Assembly (NCBI RefSeq): GCF_033115175.1
Contig: NC_084830.1
Location: 117,268,709 to 117,332,708 of the forward strand
Length of the DNA stretch: 64,000 nucleotides
Direction: 5' to 3'
Source of the DNA: Lepus europaeus
Taxonomy: Eukaryota; Chordata; Mammalia; Lagomorpha; Leporidae
Position 1 is the first letter of the stretch; each line of letters opens with the position of its first letter. This document shows, in pieces, positions 1-14,000 of the stretch. The position numbers were made by a program, and so were the translations under genes. The notes under the pieces were generated by a model. The model did no database searches, had not been told where the DNA came from, and saw only the letters and a program-made list of their open reading frames with translations.

Positions 1-48
1 GCACTATAACTCTTTCAAATAAATGAATAAATCTTTAAAAAATAAATC
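1..48 (+). mobile_element. SINE C 3' tail
   Basis: Window opens in the (AAATAA)n tail of a plus-strand SINE C. Confidence 0.7.
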
Positions 49-225
49 AATCCATTTTAGATACACTGAATTTTGAATTCGCATTGAAGGTGCCTTGGCA
101 GGGCCAGACCATATGGTTCCACAGGCCTTATACAACCTATGGGCCCAACATTCCCCATCCCTAGTCTAGGGCAACAGTTTTAGTGTACAGAATCATTAAA
201 TTTTTTTGGTTAAGATTTATTTCTT

Positions 226-543
226 GGCTGGCACCGTGGCTTAACAGACTAATCCTCCGCCTTGCGGCGCCGGCACACCGGGTTTCTAGTCCCAGTTGGG
301 GCGCCGGATTCCAACCTAGTTGCCCCTCTTCCAGGCCAGCTCTCTGCTACGGCCCGGGAAGGCAGTGGAGGATGGCCCAAGTCCTTGGGCCCTGCACCTG
401 CATGGGAGACCAGAAGAAGCACCTGGCTCCTGGCTTCGGATCAGCGAGATGCGCCAGCCGCAGCGGCCATTGGAGGGTGAACCAACAGCAAAAAGGAAGA
501 CCTTTCTCTCTGTCTCTCTCTCTCACTATCCACTCTGCCTGTC

Positions 544-570
<27 letters not shown>
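226..570 (+). mobile_element. Young SINE C, full length
   Basis: tRNA-derived head (A-box-like TGGCTTAACAG, B-box-like GGTTTCTAGTCC), body, CT-rich segment and a pure A-tail of about 28. It is flanked by AAGATTTATTTCTT at 212-225 and 571-584. Confidence 0.95.
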
Positions 571-574
<4 letters not shown>

Positions 575-584
575 TTTATTTCTT

Positions 585-923
585 GGGGCCAGCGCTGTGG
601 TGCAGCGGGTTAACGCCCTGCCCTGAAGCGCTGGCATCCCATATGGGCGCCTATTCTAGTCCTGGCTGCTCCTCTTCTAATCCAGCTCTCTGCTGTGGCC
701 TGGGAAAGCAGTAGAAGATGGCCCAAGTGCTTGGGCTCCTGCACCCACGTGGGAGACTCGGAAGAAGCTCCTGGCTTCGGATCAGTACAGCTCCAGCAGT
801 TGCGGCCAATTGGGGAGTGAACCAGCGGATGAAAGACCTCCTCTCCCTGCCTCTCCTCTCTCTGTGTAACTCTGACTTTCAAATAAATAAATAAATCTTA
901 AAAAAAATACTCTAAAAAAAAAA
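585..923 (+). mobile_element. SINE C, full length
   Basis: Starts GGGGCCAGCGCTGTGG and ends in an AAATAA and A-rich tail. The same 14-mer flanks it at 571-584 and 924-937. Confidence 0.95.
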
Positions 924-1239
924 AAGATTTATTTCTTAATTCCTTAAAAGGCAGAGTTATGGGCAGGGGAGAGAGATCTTCCATCCACTGGTTCACTCCC
1001 CAAGTGGCTGCAATGGCCAGGGCTGGGCCAGGCTGAAGTCAGGAGCCAAGCAGTTTCTTTAGGATCTCTCATGTGAGTGCAGGGGTCCAAGGATTTCAGC
1101 CATTTTCCACTGCTTTCCCAGGCACATTAGCAGGGAAATGGACCAGAAGTGGAACAGCCAGGTCTGTAACCAGCACCCATAAAGGATGCTGGTGTTGCAG
1201 GCAGTGGCTAAACCTGCTATACCACCAACGCCCACCCTG
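924..1239 (-). mobile_element. Old SINE C
   Basis: Diverged reverse copy. Its tail complement (AAGATTTATTTCTTAATTCC) was the target into which the two preceding SINEs inserted. Confidence 0.88.
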
Positions 1240-1886
1240 AAAAACATTAAATTAAGCACTACACAGCCACTGTCAGGACTAAGATCCTAGAGCTGGCTCC
1301 ATGTGTCCTGCAATGCAAAGCTGGGGGACAAGGTGGTCACAGACCAAGATACATACTATAAAAAAAATAAATAAATAAAAAATAAAAAAGATATGTACTA
1401 TAAAACATAAAATACACATAAAACGCTTCCATATTTAACATATTTGGTGCTTACACCTCTTAGGTGATATTAAACTGTCATTCTTTACAATTTTTAATTT
1501 CTTTTTAAAATTCTTTTAAGTGTGTACCTTTTATAAACGTGTATGTTTTATATATACATGTGTATATATATCATATACATACATACACATGAAGAAAAAA
1601 CACATATAATACATCAATAAAAAAAGAATACATCAATCTAAGAGAAATGGTATTCTACTGATTTTTAAAAATATAACATTTGTACTCTATGATTTGTTAG
1701 CTATATAGAAAGGTGGTGTAGGGGTGCATGTGTGTGTATATAGAGACACTGGAGAAAGTCTAGAAATACTTAGTTATCCTTGAGGATTTTTAAAATTCTT
1801 ATTTTCCTATTAACTACACTACAATTTTTAATTAGCTAATTTATTAAAACGATATGAACTACCAGGGACTGGAGACTATATCTTAC
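1240..1886. other. MAT2B intron 4 remainder: AT-rich unique sequence
   Basis: AT-rich intron with a TA/TG microsatellite near 1540-1600. No further gene or repeat recognised. Confidence 0.5.
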
Positions 1887-2039
1887 CTAAGTTGTTCTCC
1901 AATACAGCCTTTTCTCCTTCTAATTTTGTTTTGCCATATAGATTTAGGGGAGCTGGTATGTCTTCCTCTCTATAAGGTGGATTTGTTCCATCAAATACAT
2001 AATCTGAGCTTATGTAGATGAGGAATGCTCCAATTGCAG
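1887..2039 (-). CDS. MAT2B: MAT2B exon 4
   Basis: 153 nt, acceptor tttatag, donor gtaaga, phase 1 at both ends. It encodes [17 protein letters not shown] through KAVLENNL and holds the YGKTK motif. This is the last MAT2B exon visible. Confidence 0.96.
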
Positions 2040-5000
2040 CTATAAAGAGAGAAAACAAGAAAGACAAATTCATTAAATTTTCACATGACGTAACTCTTCA
2101 AGATGAATTTATAATAATTTGTATTTTGGAAAACATAAAAACAAATCTCTGACAAACAATCCAAACTTTTTGAATTTGGTGATCACTCAATATTTTATGA
2201 AGACTTTATAAAGTCATCTTTACCTGCTTCCTTTGCTAAATTCCCAGAAGCATTCACATTAAGTTGAGAGGCAGCATCTGGCTGATTTTCTACAACATCT
2301 GGTCTTCTCTCTGCTGCACAGTGTACTATGACATGAGGCTAGAAGTTAAACATTGTTGTATTTTTAACTCAAAATGCAATAAAACAGATGAACTACAATT
2401 TTTCTAAAGTAGAGAGAAAAGGTTCATTACATCAGCATTCCCTTAACTAAATTAATGCTATTTTAAAAAGTTTTGTTATGCTTCCTTCCCATCCCCCAAG
2501 GTTTGAACATTCTTAAAATACACACATAAAATCTGAAAAGCAAAAGAGTAAATTTAGTAATCCCTAGACAAAACCAGAAAAATCATTGTCAACAGCTGCA
2601 TTTATAAAGGAAAATAAGCTTTATCCCCTAATTTGGATGGAAGAAAAGCTACCCTTCATGTAATTAATATGACCTAAATATTTAATCAATCTGTCAGAGG
2701 GACAGTAATGTATCATTTTCAAATTAAATTCATACATCTAAATCTCTAGTCATTTAAAGAAAGTCAACTACCCATAAAATTGCTATTCCCATTTGAGCAC
2801 TTAGTATGCCACCTATGACAGGCACTGTGGGAAGAATAAGGATTTCATAATCTAGTAGGAAAAGATATGTAAAGAGATGGTTTCATGTACTGTGAAAGAC
2901 ATCAAGATAGAAAAATACAACTGGTTCTTGTAGGGAAAGGGAATTTTGTTCCCAGAATTGCAGCTAAAATTTTGGAAGACTACTGGCAGGTAGCTACATA
3001 CTCACATACTGTTTTCTCCTTTTCAGTGATCTCTTAAAAAAGCCTAATCTGAGACCTGTTTTCAGATATGAATATGGATAACCTGTGGTACTTCTTAAAA
3101 TGTAGAATCCAGAGCTCCACTTACTGGGAGCTGGGGGCAGGTGTTTGGACTAGTGGTTAAGCCACTAGTTGGGATGCCCGCATCCCATATCAGAGTGCCA
3201 GGGTTCAAGCCTTGGCTCCACAATTCCAGCGAAGAGGCACCAGATGATTGCTCAAGTAGTTCTGTCCCTGTCACACAAATGGGAAACCTGGATTGAGTTT
3301 CTGGCCTGATCTCCAACTAGCCCAGACCCAGCTGTCACCAGTTCTTGGGGAGTAAACCAGCAGAAAAGAGCTCTTTCTGTTTTGTGTTTTTTCACTCTAA
3401 TATATAAAACAAACACTTCTCTTTTTTTAAATTGTTTTAAATCTTTCAGAGTGAGGCCCAAGAAAAAAGTTTCCCGAGTGAATCTGATGTAGGTTTACAA
3501 AGAATATGAACTCTGTATTTTATCAAAGGTAGAACAAACCTAAACTTTCCTGTGGCCATGGACAAAAAGTCATTTAACCACCCTAAGCCTGATTCCTCAG
3601 TTCTAAACTAGAAATGATACTATCGGGGCCGGCGCTGTGGTGTAGTGGGTAAAGCCGCCACCTGCAGTGCTGACTTCTCATACTGACGCTGGTTCAAGTC
3701 CTGGCTACTCTGCTTTCAATCCAGCTCTCTGCTATGGCCTGAGAAAGCAGTGGAAGGTGGTCCAAGTTCTTGGGCCCCTGCACTCGTGTGGGAGACCCAA
3801 AGGAAGTTCCTGGTTCCTGGCTTTGGAATGGCGCAGCTCTGGCCATTGCAGCCATGTGGGGAGTGAACCAGAGGATGGAAGACCTCTGTCTCTCTCTTTC
3901 TGCCTCTGCCTCTCTGTAAATCTGCCTTTCAAATAAATAAATACATCTTTTTTAAAAAAATGATAGTTGGCTGGCGCCGTGGCTTAACACGCTAATCCTC
4001 CACCTTGTGGCGCCGGCACACTGGGTTCTAGTCCCAGTTGGGGCGCCGGATTCTATCCCGGTTGCCCCTCTTCAGGCCAGCTCTCTGCTATGGCCCGGGA
4101 AGGCAGTGGAGGATGGCCCAAGTCCTTGGGCCCTGCACCCGCATGGGAGACCAGGAGAAGCACCTGGCTCCTGGCTTCGGATCAGCGAGATGCGCCGGCC
4201 ACAGCGGCCATTGGAGGGTGAACCAACGGCAAAAAGGAAGACCTTTCTCTCTGTCTCTCTCTCTCACTATCCACTCTGCCTGTCAAAAAAATTAATTAAA
4301 AAAAAAAAATGATAGCATCTCCTTTACAGCACTGTAGTCCACAGAAACATCCAAGACATTTCCATACAAAACAACATTGAGAAGGCACTTGAGAAACAAT
4401 CTTTGTACAAAATACTTCATATTTTCATCTGTTAACACGTAACTCAGTATACACGCTGCCATGCTAATATAAAGTACACTATATATTGTTACTACTTAAT
4501 AGGTTAAAGCTTTCAAGCATAGTAATTAACTTACTTGAAAGCTGAAATCACATGTTTTACATCATTGAGACAATTCTTAAAATAGTTCATATACATCAAA
4601 AGGAACAACTAAACCACACCTGAAACTCATGAATGATGTGATGAACTGCATCAGAATCCAACAGATTAACTTGTTCAAATTTTGGTCTTGCTCTTCGAAA
4701 ACCACAGCCAACGGCATGCCAATTATTCTGCTGAAATTCCTTGTATACAGCTCTGCCGAGAAGTCCTGTGGCACCAGTAACCAGAACACGCCTACTGGGG
4801 ATGTTAACTTCCTCCTAAAAGGCAGAAGAAAGAATTGTTTGCTTAGAAAATCTGAAGTTTTCACCATTGTTCATTGAATATGCCAAGCATAAGCAGTTTG
4901 GTTCATAACCCATAACTATATGCCAATTCTAAAGTTGTAACAAAGATTAATAAAACTACATAAACAACTGCATTAAGAAAAAGTTCTAATAACCTCACCG

Positions 5001-8000
5001 AAGAAAGACTCTAAAATAATACTCCAAAATTTACCTAGCTAGATTTAGATATCCTATACTGATAATGGACAATCTTTTTTTTTTTTTTAATTTATTTGAT
5101 AGGTAGAGTTATAGACAGTGAGAGACAGAGAGAGAGACAGAGACAGAGACAAAGGTCTTCCTTCCGTTGGTTCACTCCCCAAATGGCCGCTACGGCCAGC
5201 ATTGTGCCAATCCGAAGCCAGGAGCCAGGTGCTTCTTCCTGGTCTTCCATGCGGGTGCAGGGGCCCAAGCACTTGAGCCATCCTCCACTGCCCTCCTGGG
5301 CCACAGCAGAGAGCTGGACTGGAAGAGGAACAACCGGGACTAGAACCTGGCGCCCATATGGGATGCTGGCGCCGCAGGCGGAGGTTTAACCAAGTGAGCC
5401 ATGGCACCGGCCCCAGAAAATCTTATTTTTATGACTGATGTTCCCCAAATACCAATATCAATTATGTTCATCAGTTTAAAAAATACCTACAACTTCAGTT
5501 TTAAGTTTACTGACTTTATGGTCTTCTTAAGTATTTTGTTTATACCTGCCAATATGTTTGATTGACATCTGTGGTCTTCAACTTTTAATCCCCAATTATC
5601 ATTCAAATATCAGTAAGTTATTTACCATATTTCTATGGATCTGAGTTAAGGAATTAGTAAACATTTCAAAGGAATTTAGGTGAAGACAAATAAATCTGGC
5701 TCCGACAATGCTAATATGCTTTCTAAGTTTAATCACAGTGTTAAGTGCTCTTGAGTTAACTCTGATTTTACTTACATATAATATTTAAGACTAATGAGAG
5801 GCATAAGGTAAAGAAAACGAAGTACTTTAAAATAATCTGTACTGAGAAAAAAAATTCCTGATATGTGGAAATTAAGAACTCACCACTACTTAGGAAACCA
5901 TTTAAGTTCTGTCTCCAAGTTATGGTTTCAAAAATTTCCTTTCATTCCAAAACTGGCGCTATCTAGTTTTCTCCCACTCTTGAATAAAGCCAACTTTTAC
6001 TAATCAAAAAAAAAAAAAGGGTTATTAAAATTTATCAACTTTCTTATTTAAAATTTCATTATAGTCACCTGAGTTGTCAAAATCTTTAAATATATGTACA
6101 ATAAATAAAGACCTTTCATTTTCAGCCCTTAGTTCATTCAGTTATCCAGTAGAGTATGTGAGATGGCTTTCACAATTCACAAACAATGGCATTAAAAGAT
6201 ACTACGGGGTAGGTCTAGCAGTGAGTATGCCGTATCTCCTTATCTGATGCCTGAGTTCAAGTCCCAAACTGTGCGTGGCAAAATATGATGACTCACACAA
6301 TTGGGTCCCTGCTACCTTTGTAAGAGATAAAGACCGATTCCTGGCTCCTGGCTTTGGCCTGATCCAGCCCTGGCTGTTGTGGCTAAATAAGGAGTGGGCC
6401 AGAAGATGGGAGCACTTCCTGTCTTTTTGTCTTTCAATAAAATTTCTAAGATTTTTTAAAATGTGCATTGTGCATGAAATTTTGAAGCCCCTCATAAATG
6501 CATTTAAGAAAAAACCCAGGCCGGCGCCGTGGCTTAACAGGCTAATCCTCCGCCTTGCGGCACCGGCACACCAGGTCCTAGTCCCGGTTGGGGCGCCGGA
6601 TTCTATCCCGGTTGCCCCTCTTCCAGGCCAGCTCTCTGCTACGGCCCGGGAAGGCAGTGGAGGATGGCCCAAGCGCTTGGGCCCTGCACCCGCATGGGAG
6701 ACCAGGAGAAGCACCTGGCTCCTGGCTTCGGATCAGCGAGATGCGCCAGCCGCAGCGGCCATTGGAGGGTGAACCAACAGCAAAAAGGAAGACCTTTCTC
6801 TCTGTCTCTCTCTCTCATTGTCCACTCTGCCTGTCAAAAAAAAAAGAAAAAACCCAAATCATTTATTCCTAGAGTATGAAAATCCTGAAATTAAAGGGAT
6901 GATAGTGAAAAATATAATAAAGGAAAATCCTTAAAAATAATTTTCTGGCAGGCCGGCGCCGTGGCTCAACAGGCTAATAATCCTCCGCCTTGCGGCGCCG
7001 GCACACCGGGTTCTAGTCCCGGTTGGGGCGCCGGATTCTATCCTGGTTGCCCCTCTTCCAGGCCAGCTCTCTGCTATGGCCCGGGAAGGCAGTGGAGGAT
7101 GGCCCAAGTCCTTGGGCCCTGCACCCGCATGGGAGACCAGGAGAAGCACCTGGCTCCTGGCTTCGGATCAGCGAGATGCGCCGGTCACAGTGGCCATTGG
7201 AGGGTGAACCAACAGCAAAAAGGAAGACCTTTCTCTCTGTCTCTCTCTCACTATCCACCCTGCCTGTCAAAAAAAATTTTTTTTCTTTAGTTCAACCAAT
7301 TTCGAAATATTTTAAAAGCTGAAAGAAATTTCATCCAGGCTTTCTGTTGTAAAACTTGGCTCTAAGCCAACTCATCTACAAAGACAAATATTTCAGTCAG
7401 CAAAATACTCTGTCAATTTTTGGCCAAAAGAAAGCTCTACCAAGACTTTAACTACAAAGAGGAGAAAACATGCCAAGTCTGGTTTAGATACAATCAGAAG
7501 ACAATTCACATAACAAATACTGTAAAGATTTCTGGGAAAATACTACAAAAGATACATGATTTGGTTTATTTTTAATTTCCCACTGTTTCCTTCATTCTAA
7601 AGAGGCCAATAAATAGTTATTAGTCTTAGGTCAGTTTTAATAGCCTTAAGCAGTGGTTTTCAAGTTTAGGAGTAGATCAAATCACATGGAGAGGGCTTTG
7701 AGAGCATAAAAGTGGTAGGGGTAAGGTGGAGTGGAGTGCTGATTATTAAGTTCCCAATGCATGCTGAGCACAGTGATTTGGGAACCACACTTCGAGAACC
7801 AACCACAAGTAAGCTTGAACTCAGTAATGTTCAAGGCTTTCACAACAGATCCTCTTCTGTTATTCAAAAAAAATTTTTAAAAACAAAACTGTGATCTCCC
7901 TTTCTGGAATGACAGTATCTTTTCAATCACAGGCCAGCGCTTTGACATAGCAGATAAAGCCGCCGCGTGCAGTGCCAGCATCCCATTTGGGAGCTGGTTC

Positions 8001-11000
8001 AAGTTCCAGCTGCTCCTCTTTTGATCCAGCTCTCTGCTATGGCCTGGGAAGGCAGTGGAGGATGGCCCAAGTGCTTGGGCCCTGCACCCGCGTGGGAGAC
8101 CCGGAAGAAGCTCCTGGTTCCTGGCTTCGGATCAGCACAGATCCAGCCGTTGCAGCAAACTGGGGAGTGAACCATTGGATGAAGACTTCTCTCTCTCTCT
8201 CTCTGCCTCTCCTTCTCCCTCTGCGTAACTCTTTCAAGTAAATAAATAAATCTTTAGAAAAAAAAAAAAAAGAAAGAAACACAATTCAAGGTATTATGGA
8301 ATCTCCACAATGAATTAGATTCTTTGTAGGTTACTGGCTCTATAAAGGCAAAAAAAAAAAAAAAAAAAAAAAAGCCAATATGCTGTCTACTATTTTCACT
8401 GCCCTGTTATGGAAAGTGCATATTTTGAAAAAACTACGTCCGGTTTTCAAAAATTTTTGCACCAAAATAAAACTTGTTTTTTAATCTAATTTTTCCGGGC
8501 CCAGCATTGTGGCACAGTAGGTTAATCCTCCGCCTGCAGTGCCAGCATCACATAAGGCAGCTGATTCTAGTCCCAGCTGCTCCTCTTCCAATCCAGCTCT
8601 CTGCTGTGGCCTCGGAAAGCAGAAGACGGCCCAAGTGCTTGGGCCGCTGCACCCACATGGGAGACCAGGAGGAAGCACCTGGCTCTTGGCTTCAGATCTG
8701 CACAGCTCCGGCTGTTGCAGCCATATGGGGAGTGAACCAATGGAAGAAAGACCTTTCTCTCTGTCTCTACCTCTCACTGTCTGTAATTCTACCTCTCAAA
8801 TAAAAAAAATTATTTAATTAATTAACCTAATATTCCATGAATTTTCTAAGACTTCTCATTAAAAATTTTATTAATTTTTTCAATTAAAAATATTAACTGG
8901 TAGGCTAAACACCCATCTCTAATATTGAGGTTTTTGTTTCTGATTTTTTATTTGAAAGGCAGAATTACAGAGACAGAGGAGAGACAGAAATTTTCCATAT
9001 GACGGTTTCACTACCCAGATGGCCTCATAGGGCAGGCCAGAGAGAAGCACTGGAACTCCACCTTGGTCTCCCATACAGGTGGCAGAGGCCCAAGTACTCT
9101 GGCCATCTTCCACTGCTTTTCCAGGTGTATCAGCATGGACCTGGATCACAGATGCAGCAGTGAGGGCTTGAATCAGTGCTTATGTTATGTAGGCATCTCA
9201 GGTGGTGGCTCAACCCATTGTACCACAGAGGCCACCAATATTAAGCTTCACAAACAAGGTTCTGATAGGCATATAACACAATTCACTTAAAATGATTGTA
9301 GTTGCATGTTGCAAACTTATTTCTACGTTAAGGCTTCCTGCTCTGACTGAAAAGCCCACAAGATCATTACAGGCATGGAAAGCCAAAACACTGTGGCAAA
9401 AAATGTTCTAAGTGAAGGGTCTCTGTGAGTGAGACCCCTGTGGAAAGAAGTGGCCATCAAAGAAGGATGTACTTTTCACTAAAGAGAGGAAAGAACTTCT
9501 ACTTTGCTTAAGGCCTTGTCCAAATACTTACGGAGTACTTGGACTCAAAAGGCTTCCATAGCCTAGGCAGCTCATGTCAAGAGCCTTGAGTGGTCATTGA
9601 TGTCATACTAAGAATGCTGTTAAATTAACATGAGTCACTGTGCACTAAGTCCCCCTGCAGGACCTCTGTCCTCAATGAGTTGTATTATGAGAGTTAATAA
9701 TAAAACTGGTTCTCAGGGTTTTTTTTTTTTTTTTTTTTTTTTTTTGACAGGCAGAGTGGATAGTGAGAGAGAGAGACAGAGAGAAAGGTCTTCCTTTTGC
9801 CGTTGGTTCACCCTCCAATGGCTGCTGCAGCTGGCGCATCTCGCTGATCCGAAGCCAGGAGCCAGGTGCTTCTCCTGGTCTCCCACGCGGGTGCAGGGCC
9901 CAAGCACTTGGGCCATCCTCCACTGCCTTCCCAGGCCATAGCAGAGAGCTGGCCCGGAAGAGGGGCAACCAGGATAGAATCCGGCGCCCCAACCGGGAAT
10001 AGAACCCGGTGTGCCGGTGCCACAAGGCAGAGGATTAGCCTGTTAAGCCACGGCGCCAACCGTTCTCAGGTTTTTTTGTGTGTATATGTGTGTGCAAACT
10101 GTTGAAATCTTTACTTAGTACAGAGTTGGTCTTCTGTGTATAAAGTTAACTGAAAATGAATCTTGGGGCCGGTGCTGTGGTGCAGTGGGTTAACGTCCTG
10201 GCCTGAAGCGCCGGCATTCCATATGGGCACCAGTTTGAGACCCGTCTGCCTCACTTCTGATCCCGCTCTCTGCTATGGCCTGGGAAAGCAGCAGAAGATG
10301 GCACAAGTCCTTGGGCCTCTGCACCCACATGGGAGACCTGGAAGAAGCTCCTGGTTCCTGGCTTCTGATCGGCGCAGCTCCAGCCGTTGTGGCCAATTGG
10401 GGAGTGAACCAGTGGATGGAAGACATCCCCCCCCACCCCGTATAACTCTGATTTTCAAATAAATAAATAAATCTTTAAAAAATAAGAAAATGAATCTTAA
10501 TGGAGAACAGGACTGGCAAGGGGAGAGGGAAGAGGAAGTGAGGAGGGAGTGCGGGTATGGTGGGAGGAATAACTATATTCCTAAAGTTGGACTTATGAAA
10601 TTTGTATCCCTTAAAAAATAAATTATAAAAAAATAAGATGAAGGGAAAAATAGTTATATCTTTAAAAAAAGAAAAAAACCTATTTTTATACCCTTAAATC
10701 CTGAGGTAATATAAAATATCCCTAGAAGAGAACCTGAAACAGTACAGGTTAGACAGTAGTCAGATGTCAGTGCATACAATCTTATTAAAAGAGTAGGGAT
10801 CTCAAGTGCAAGCATTTGGAGCCAGCGTTGTGGCACAGCAGGTAAAGCTGCCACATGTAATGCCAGCATCCCATTTAGGCACTGGTTCAAGACACAGCTG
10901 CTCAGCTTCTGATCCAGCTCCCTTCTAATGTGCCTGGGAAAGTAGCTGAAGATGGCCCAAGTACTTGATCCCCTACACACATGTGGGAGATCCACAACAG

Positions 11001-14000
11001 GCACCTGATAACTGCTATTGGCCTGGCCCAGACCTGGCAGCTGGGGCCATTTGGGGAACGAACCTGGGAATGGAAGCTCTCTCTCTCTCCTTCTGTGTAA
11101 CTATGACTTTCAAAAAAAAAATAATCATTAAAATTTTGTTTTAAAAAATAAAGTGCAAGCATTTGCTGAAAAGGAAATGATACTGCACAATCTTATCTAC
11201 GAAAACTGTGAAGTTTATATAAACATAATCTGTACTCTTGATGATAATAATAGCTTTGTTAAGGCCACTCCATTTTGTTATTTCCAAAGCGAAGAGCCTG
11301 AAGCCTAAAGAGGTTAAAGATTTTGTTCAAAATAAAAGGGGGGAAGCTGAGACCAGAATTCAGTCTTCTTGCTTCTAGGGTAAAGCCAAATAATCAGAAT
11401 TTTTCACAAACCTCTGATCTTACATTTGGTTTCATGAAATATTCAAGTTTTATCTGCTGTGCCAAAAACCGTAGGTTGAGAAATTACATCCCTTTTGATC
11501 TAATTCCTTGTGGGTAAATTGGACAAGATGACCGACACTCTTCCATATTTAAAGTTTTACAATTCTAAAATTTTCTATATTATCCTTACAACAAAGGGTC
11601 TGAATAGGATAAAAAGGGCTTCACTTACTTAAGTAACTTAACTGTTCGTCCTTTTCAAACCATTCTCTCTAGAGACAAGGGCACCTTTTGCCATCTATTT
11701 AACAGCAAAAACACGTTTTTTATTTCTTATTTTGATCTTAAGTTAATCGTGGCTGGCAAATAGAATATGCAACACTCTGAAATTAAGAGATGCCAAACAA
11801 AAATGTCTCTAATTTTGTTTCTATTTAAACAGAACACTGCCTAAAATTTTCTGAAGTACACTGTTTTGTTGGTTTTTGTATATAAATAGCTTAGGAATAA
11901 AAAGTTTCCTCTAAAAATTACTTTGGTTAATCATTCCTAAAATTTATTTTGGTCCTTCAAAACACAGGAATATCCAAACATTCCAAAAGACTCAGAATGA
12001 ATGAATAAAAAGTTGCCTTGGTCATCCAAACCACAATAAAAAATTCAAAATGTTTGTGTGAAAATTCTTCTTTCTCAATTTCTGTTATATTAAGTACACT
12101 CAACAAGTTTAAGGTACTCTAAATGCACCTGTCTCTTTTTGTATAAACTTAGATGTATGGAATTCAACCACTTCAGGCAATCACATTTTCAGATACCAAA
12201 ATTTTCTTGAAAAATATTGGACATACAAATCAATGTAGAGCTACTGTTCATATTGTGCTTAAAAAATTATATGAAATTGTACTCATAAAGGTAATGGGAG
12301 ACAAACGCTGTCCAAATGGTCCAACAGTGCTCTAGGACAGTGATTTCCACTTTAGCTCATTAACTCCTATCAAAAACTTTCTAGCCAGGCCAGTGCTGTG
12401 GCATGACAGATAGCGCCGCCTGCTGAGACCTGGCATCCTATATGGTCGCTGGTTCTTGTCCAGCATGCTCCACTTCTGACCCAGCTCCCTGCTAATGCTG
12501 TGGAAGAGCAGCAAAAGACAGTACAAGTGCTTGGGCCTCTGTTACCCACATGAGAGACCAAAACAAAACTCCTGGTTTCAGCCTGGCCAGTGCCTGACCC
12601 AGCATTGGCCACTGCGGCCATCTGAGGAGTCAATCAGTGGCTGGAAGATCTCTGTGTGTCTCTCCCTCTTAGTAACTCTAACTTTCCAAATGAATTAATT
12701 AAAATAAATTAAAAAGGAAGATTTCAAAAAATGTTTTAAGACAGTGGACTATCAGTAATATTTGGAAAGGAATGTTGTTTAATTTTAGTAGCATATTTTA
12801 AAAAACTTATAAATTTGGCAAAGTTTCATAGTCATTTCTTAAATGGATTCTCACAAGATTCCCAGGAGGTAGACCTGGCCTTCAATAAACTTTAAAATTC
12901 CTTAAGTACCTAGGTAGGATTGGTCTAACTTCTACTGTCACCCTACTGAATCCAGAGTCAATATTATCAGCCACCTCTACCAGTTGCTTCTCTTGACATT
13001 ATTCCTTGGGCAGTCCTCATTCTTACAAGATGAGTTTTTATACTACGGGTTCTGAGAGCGTAGTATGTGTCTGAGCTCTTAGATCTATCCTTTTTAATGA
13101 AGAAAACCATTAAAAGCCACTTTCCTTTTACTGAACTTCTATTGTGTAAGCAGATTAAGCTTTACACACACAAACACACAGAGAGCCATGCATGCACATA
13201 CATATGTAAACAATCTGTAAGAGATGAACTGGTACTGTTTGGGGCTCGCAGGAACAATACAGGTTAGACAGCTCATCTATCCTAACTCTACTTTCAAAGA
13301 ACCAAGACGATTTAAAAACACTGAATTCATTAAACTTTGAAAGCATAAAAAAAAAGTGCATGTTTAAAACAACCATCTCATATCCAGAAGACATTCAGGT
13401 CTGGACATTAGCAGTTACGGTCACAGCTGGATATATTCTGGATGCTGGGAGGCCTGAAATGCAATGGAGGTGCCGGATGTGGGGAGGACCTCATGGACGG
13501 AGCTCCCTAACACGCTAACAGTCTTCCTTCAATGCTACTGCTTTAGTGGTTCAAAGGCCAAGACAGTCGACCACGAATCCCTTGCTCCCACCTCACTGAA
13601 TGAACCCGGGCAATTGTCTTATTCTGACTCCCTCCTGTCGCCTATAAAACGGATCTTACAGCTATGAAGGTTAAAATAATGGTTGCAAAATCCATAGCGT
13701 AGAGCTCTGTACAAACCAGGAGTTCGCCAAGTTATCACTTCCAACACCGTTACCTCCAAAGAGCTACCTTCCTTCGTCCTTTCTCAAAGCTAGAACTTGT
13801 AAAATCACGAACTAACAATGCAGAACCACAACGCAAACAACTGTAAAGTCTCCCTCTTTGTCGGTGGCAGCAGAGACTGAGAACTCGAAAGTAAAACGCC
13901 TGCTGCCGCAGCGCGGGTGTGCGCCGAGGTAAACAAACTCGGTGGCGCCGCCCTCTGCTCCAGGGCTGGGGGGGGGGGGGGGCGACGCCGAGACGACTCC

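Larger units (their letters stand above)
9345..10635 (+). mobile_element. Rabbit-type L1 3'UTR and 3' end, split by two SINEs
   Basis: Pieces 9345-9717, 10062-10164 and 10499-10635 are one L1 3' region (AAAGCCCACAAGATCATTAC.. through GAAATCTTTACTTAG.. to CCTTAAAAAATAAATT). Its reverse counterpart lies at 18557-19392, which supports the assignment. Confidence 0.8.

Noticed and set aside
226-340. tRNA genes suggested by A- and B-box-like sequences
   Set aside because: These are heads of tRNA-derived SINE C copies; no cloverleaf or acceptor stem, and they continue into the SINE body.
1876-2073. A bacterial-looking dTDP-4-dehydrorhamnose reductase fragment, possible contamination or transfer
   Set aside because: It is MAT2B exon 4: flanked by splice sites, in phase with exons 2-3, and MAT2B is an SDR relative of that enzyme.
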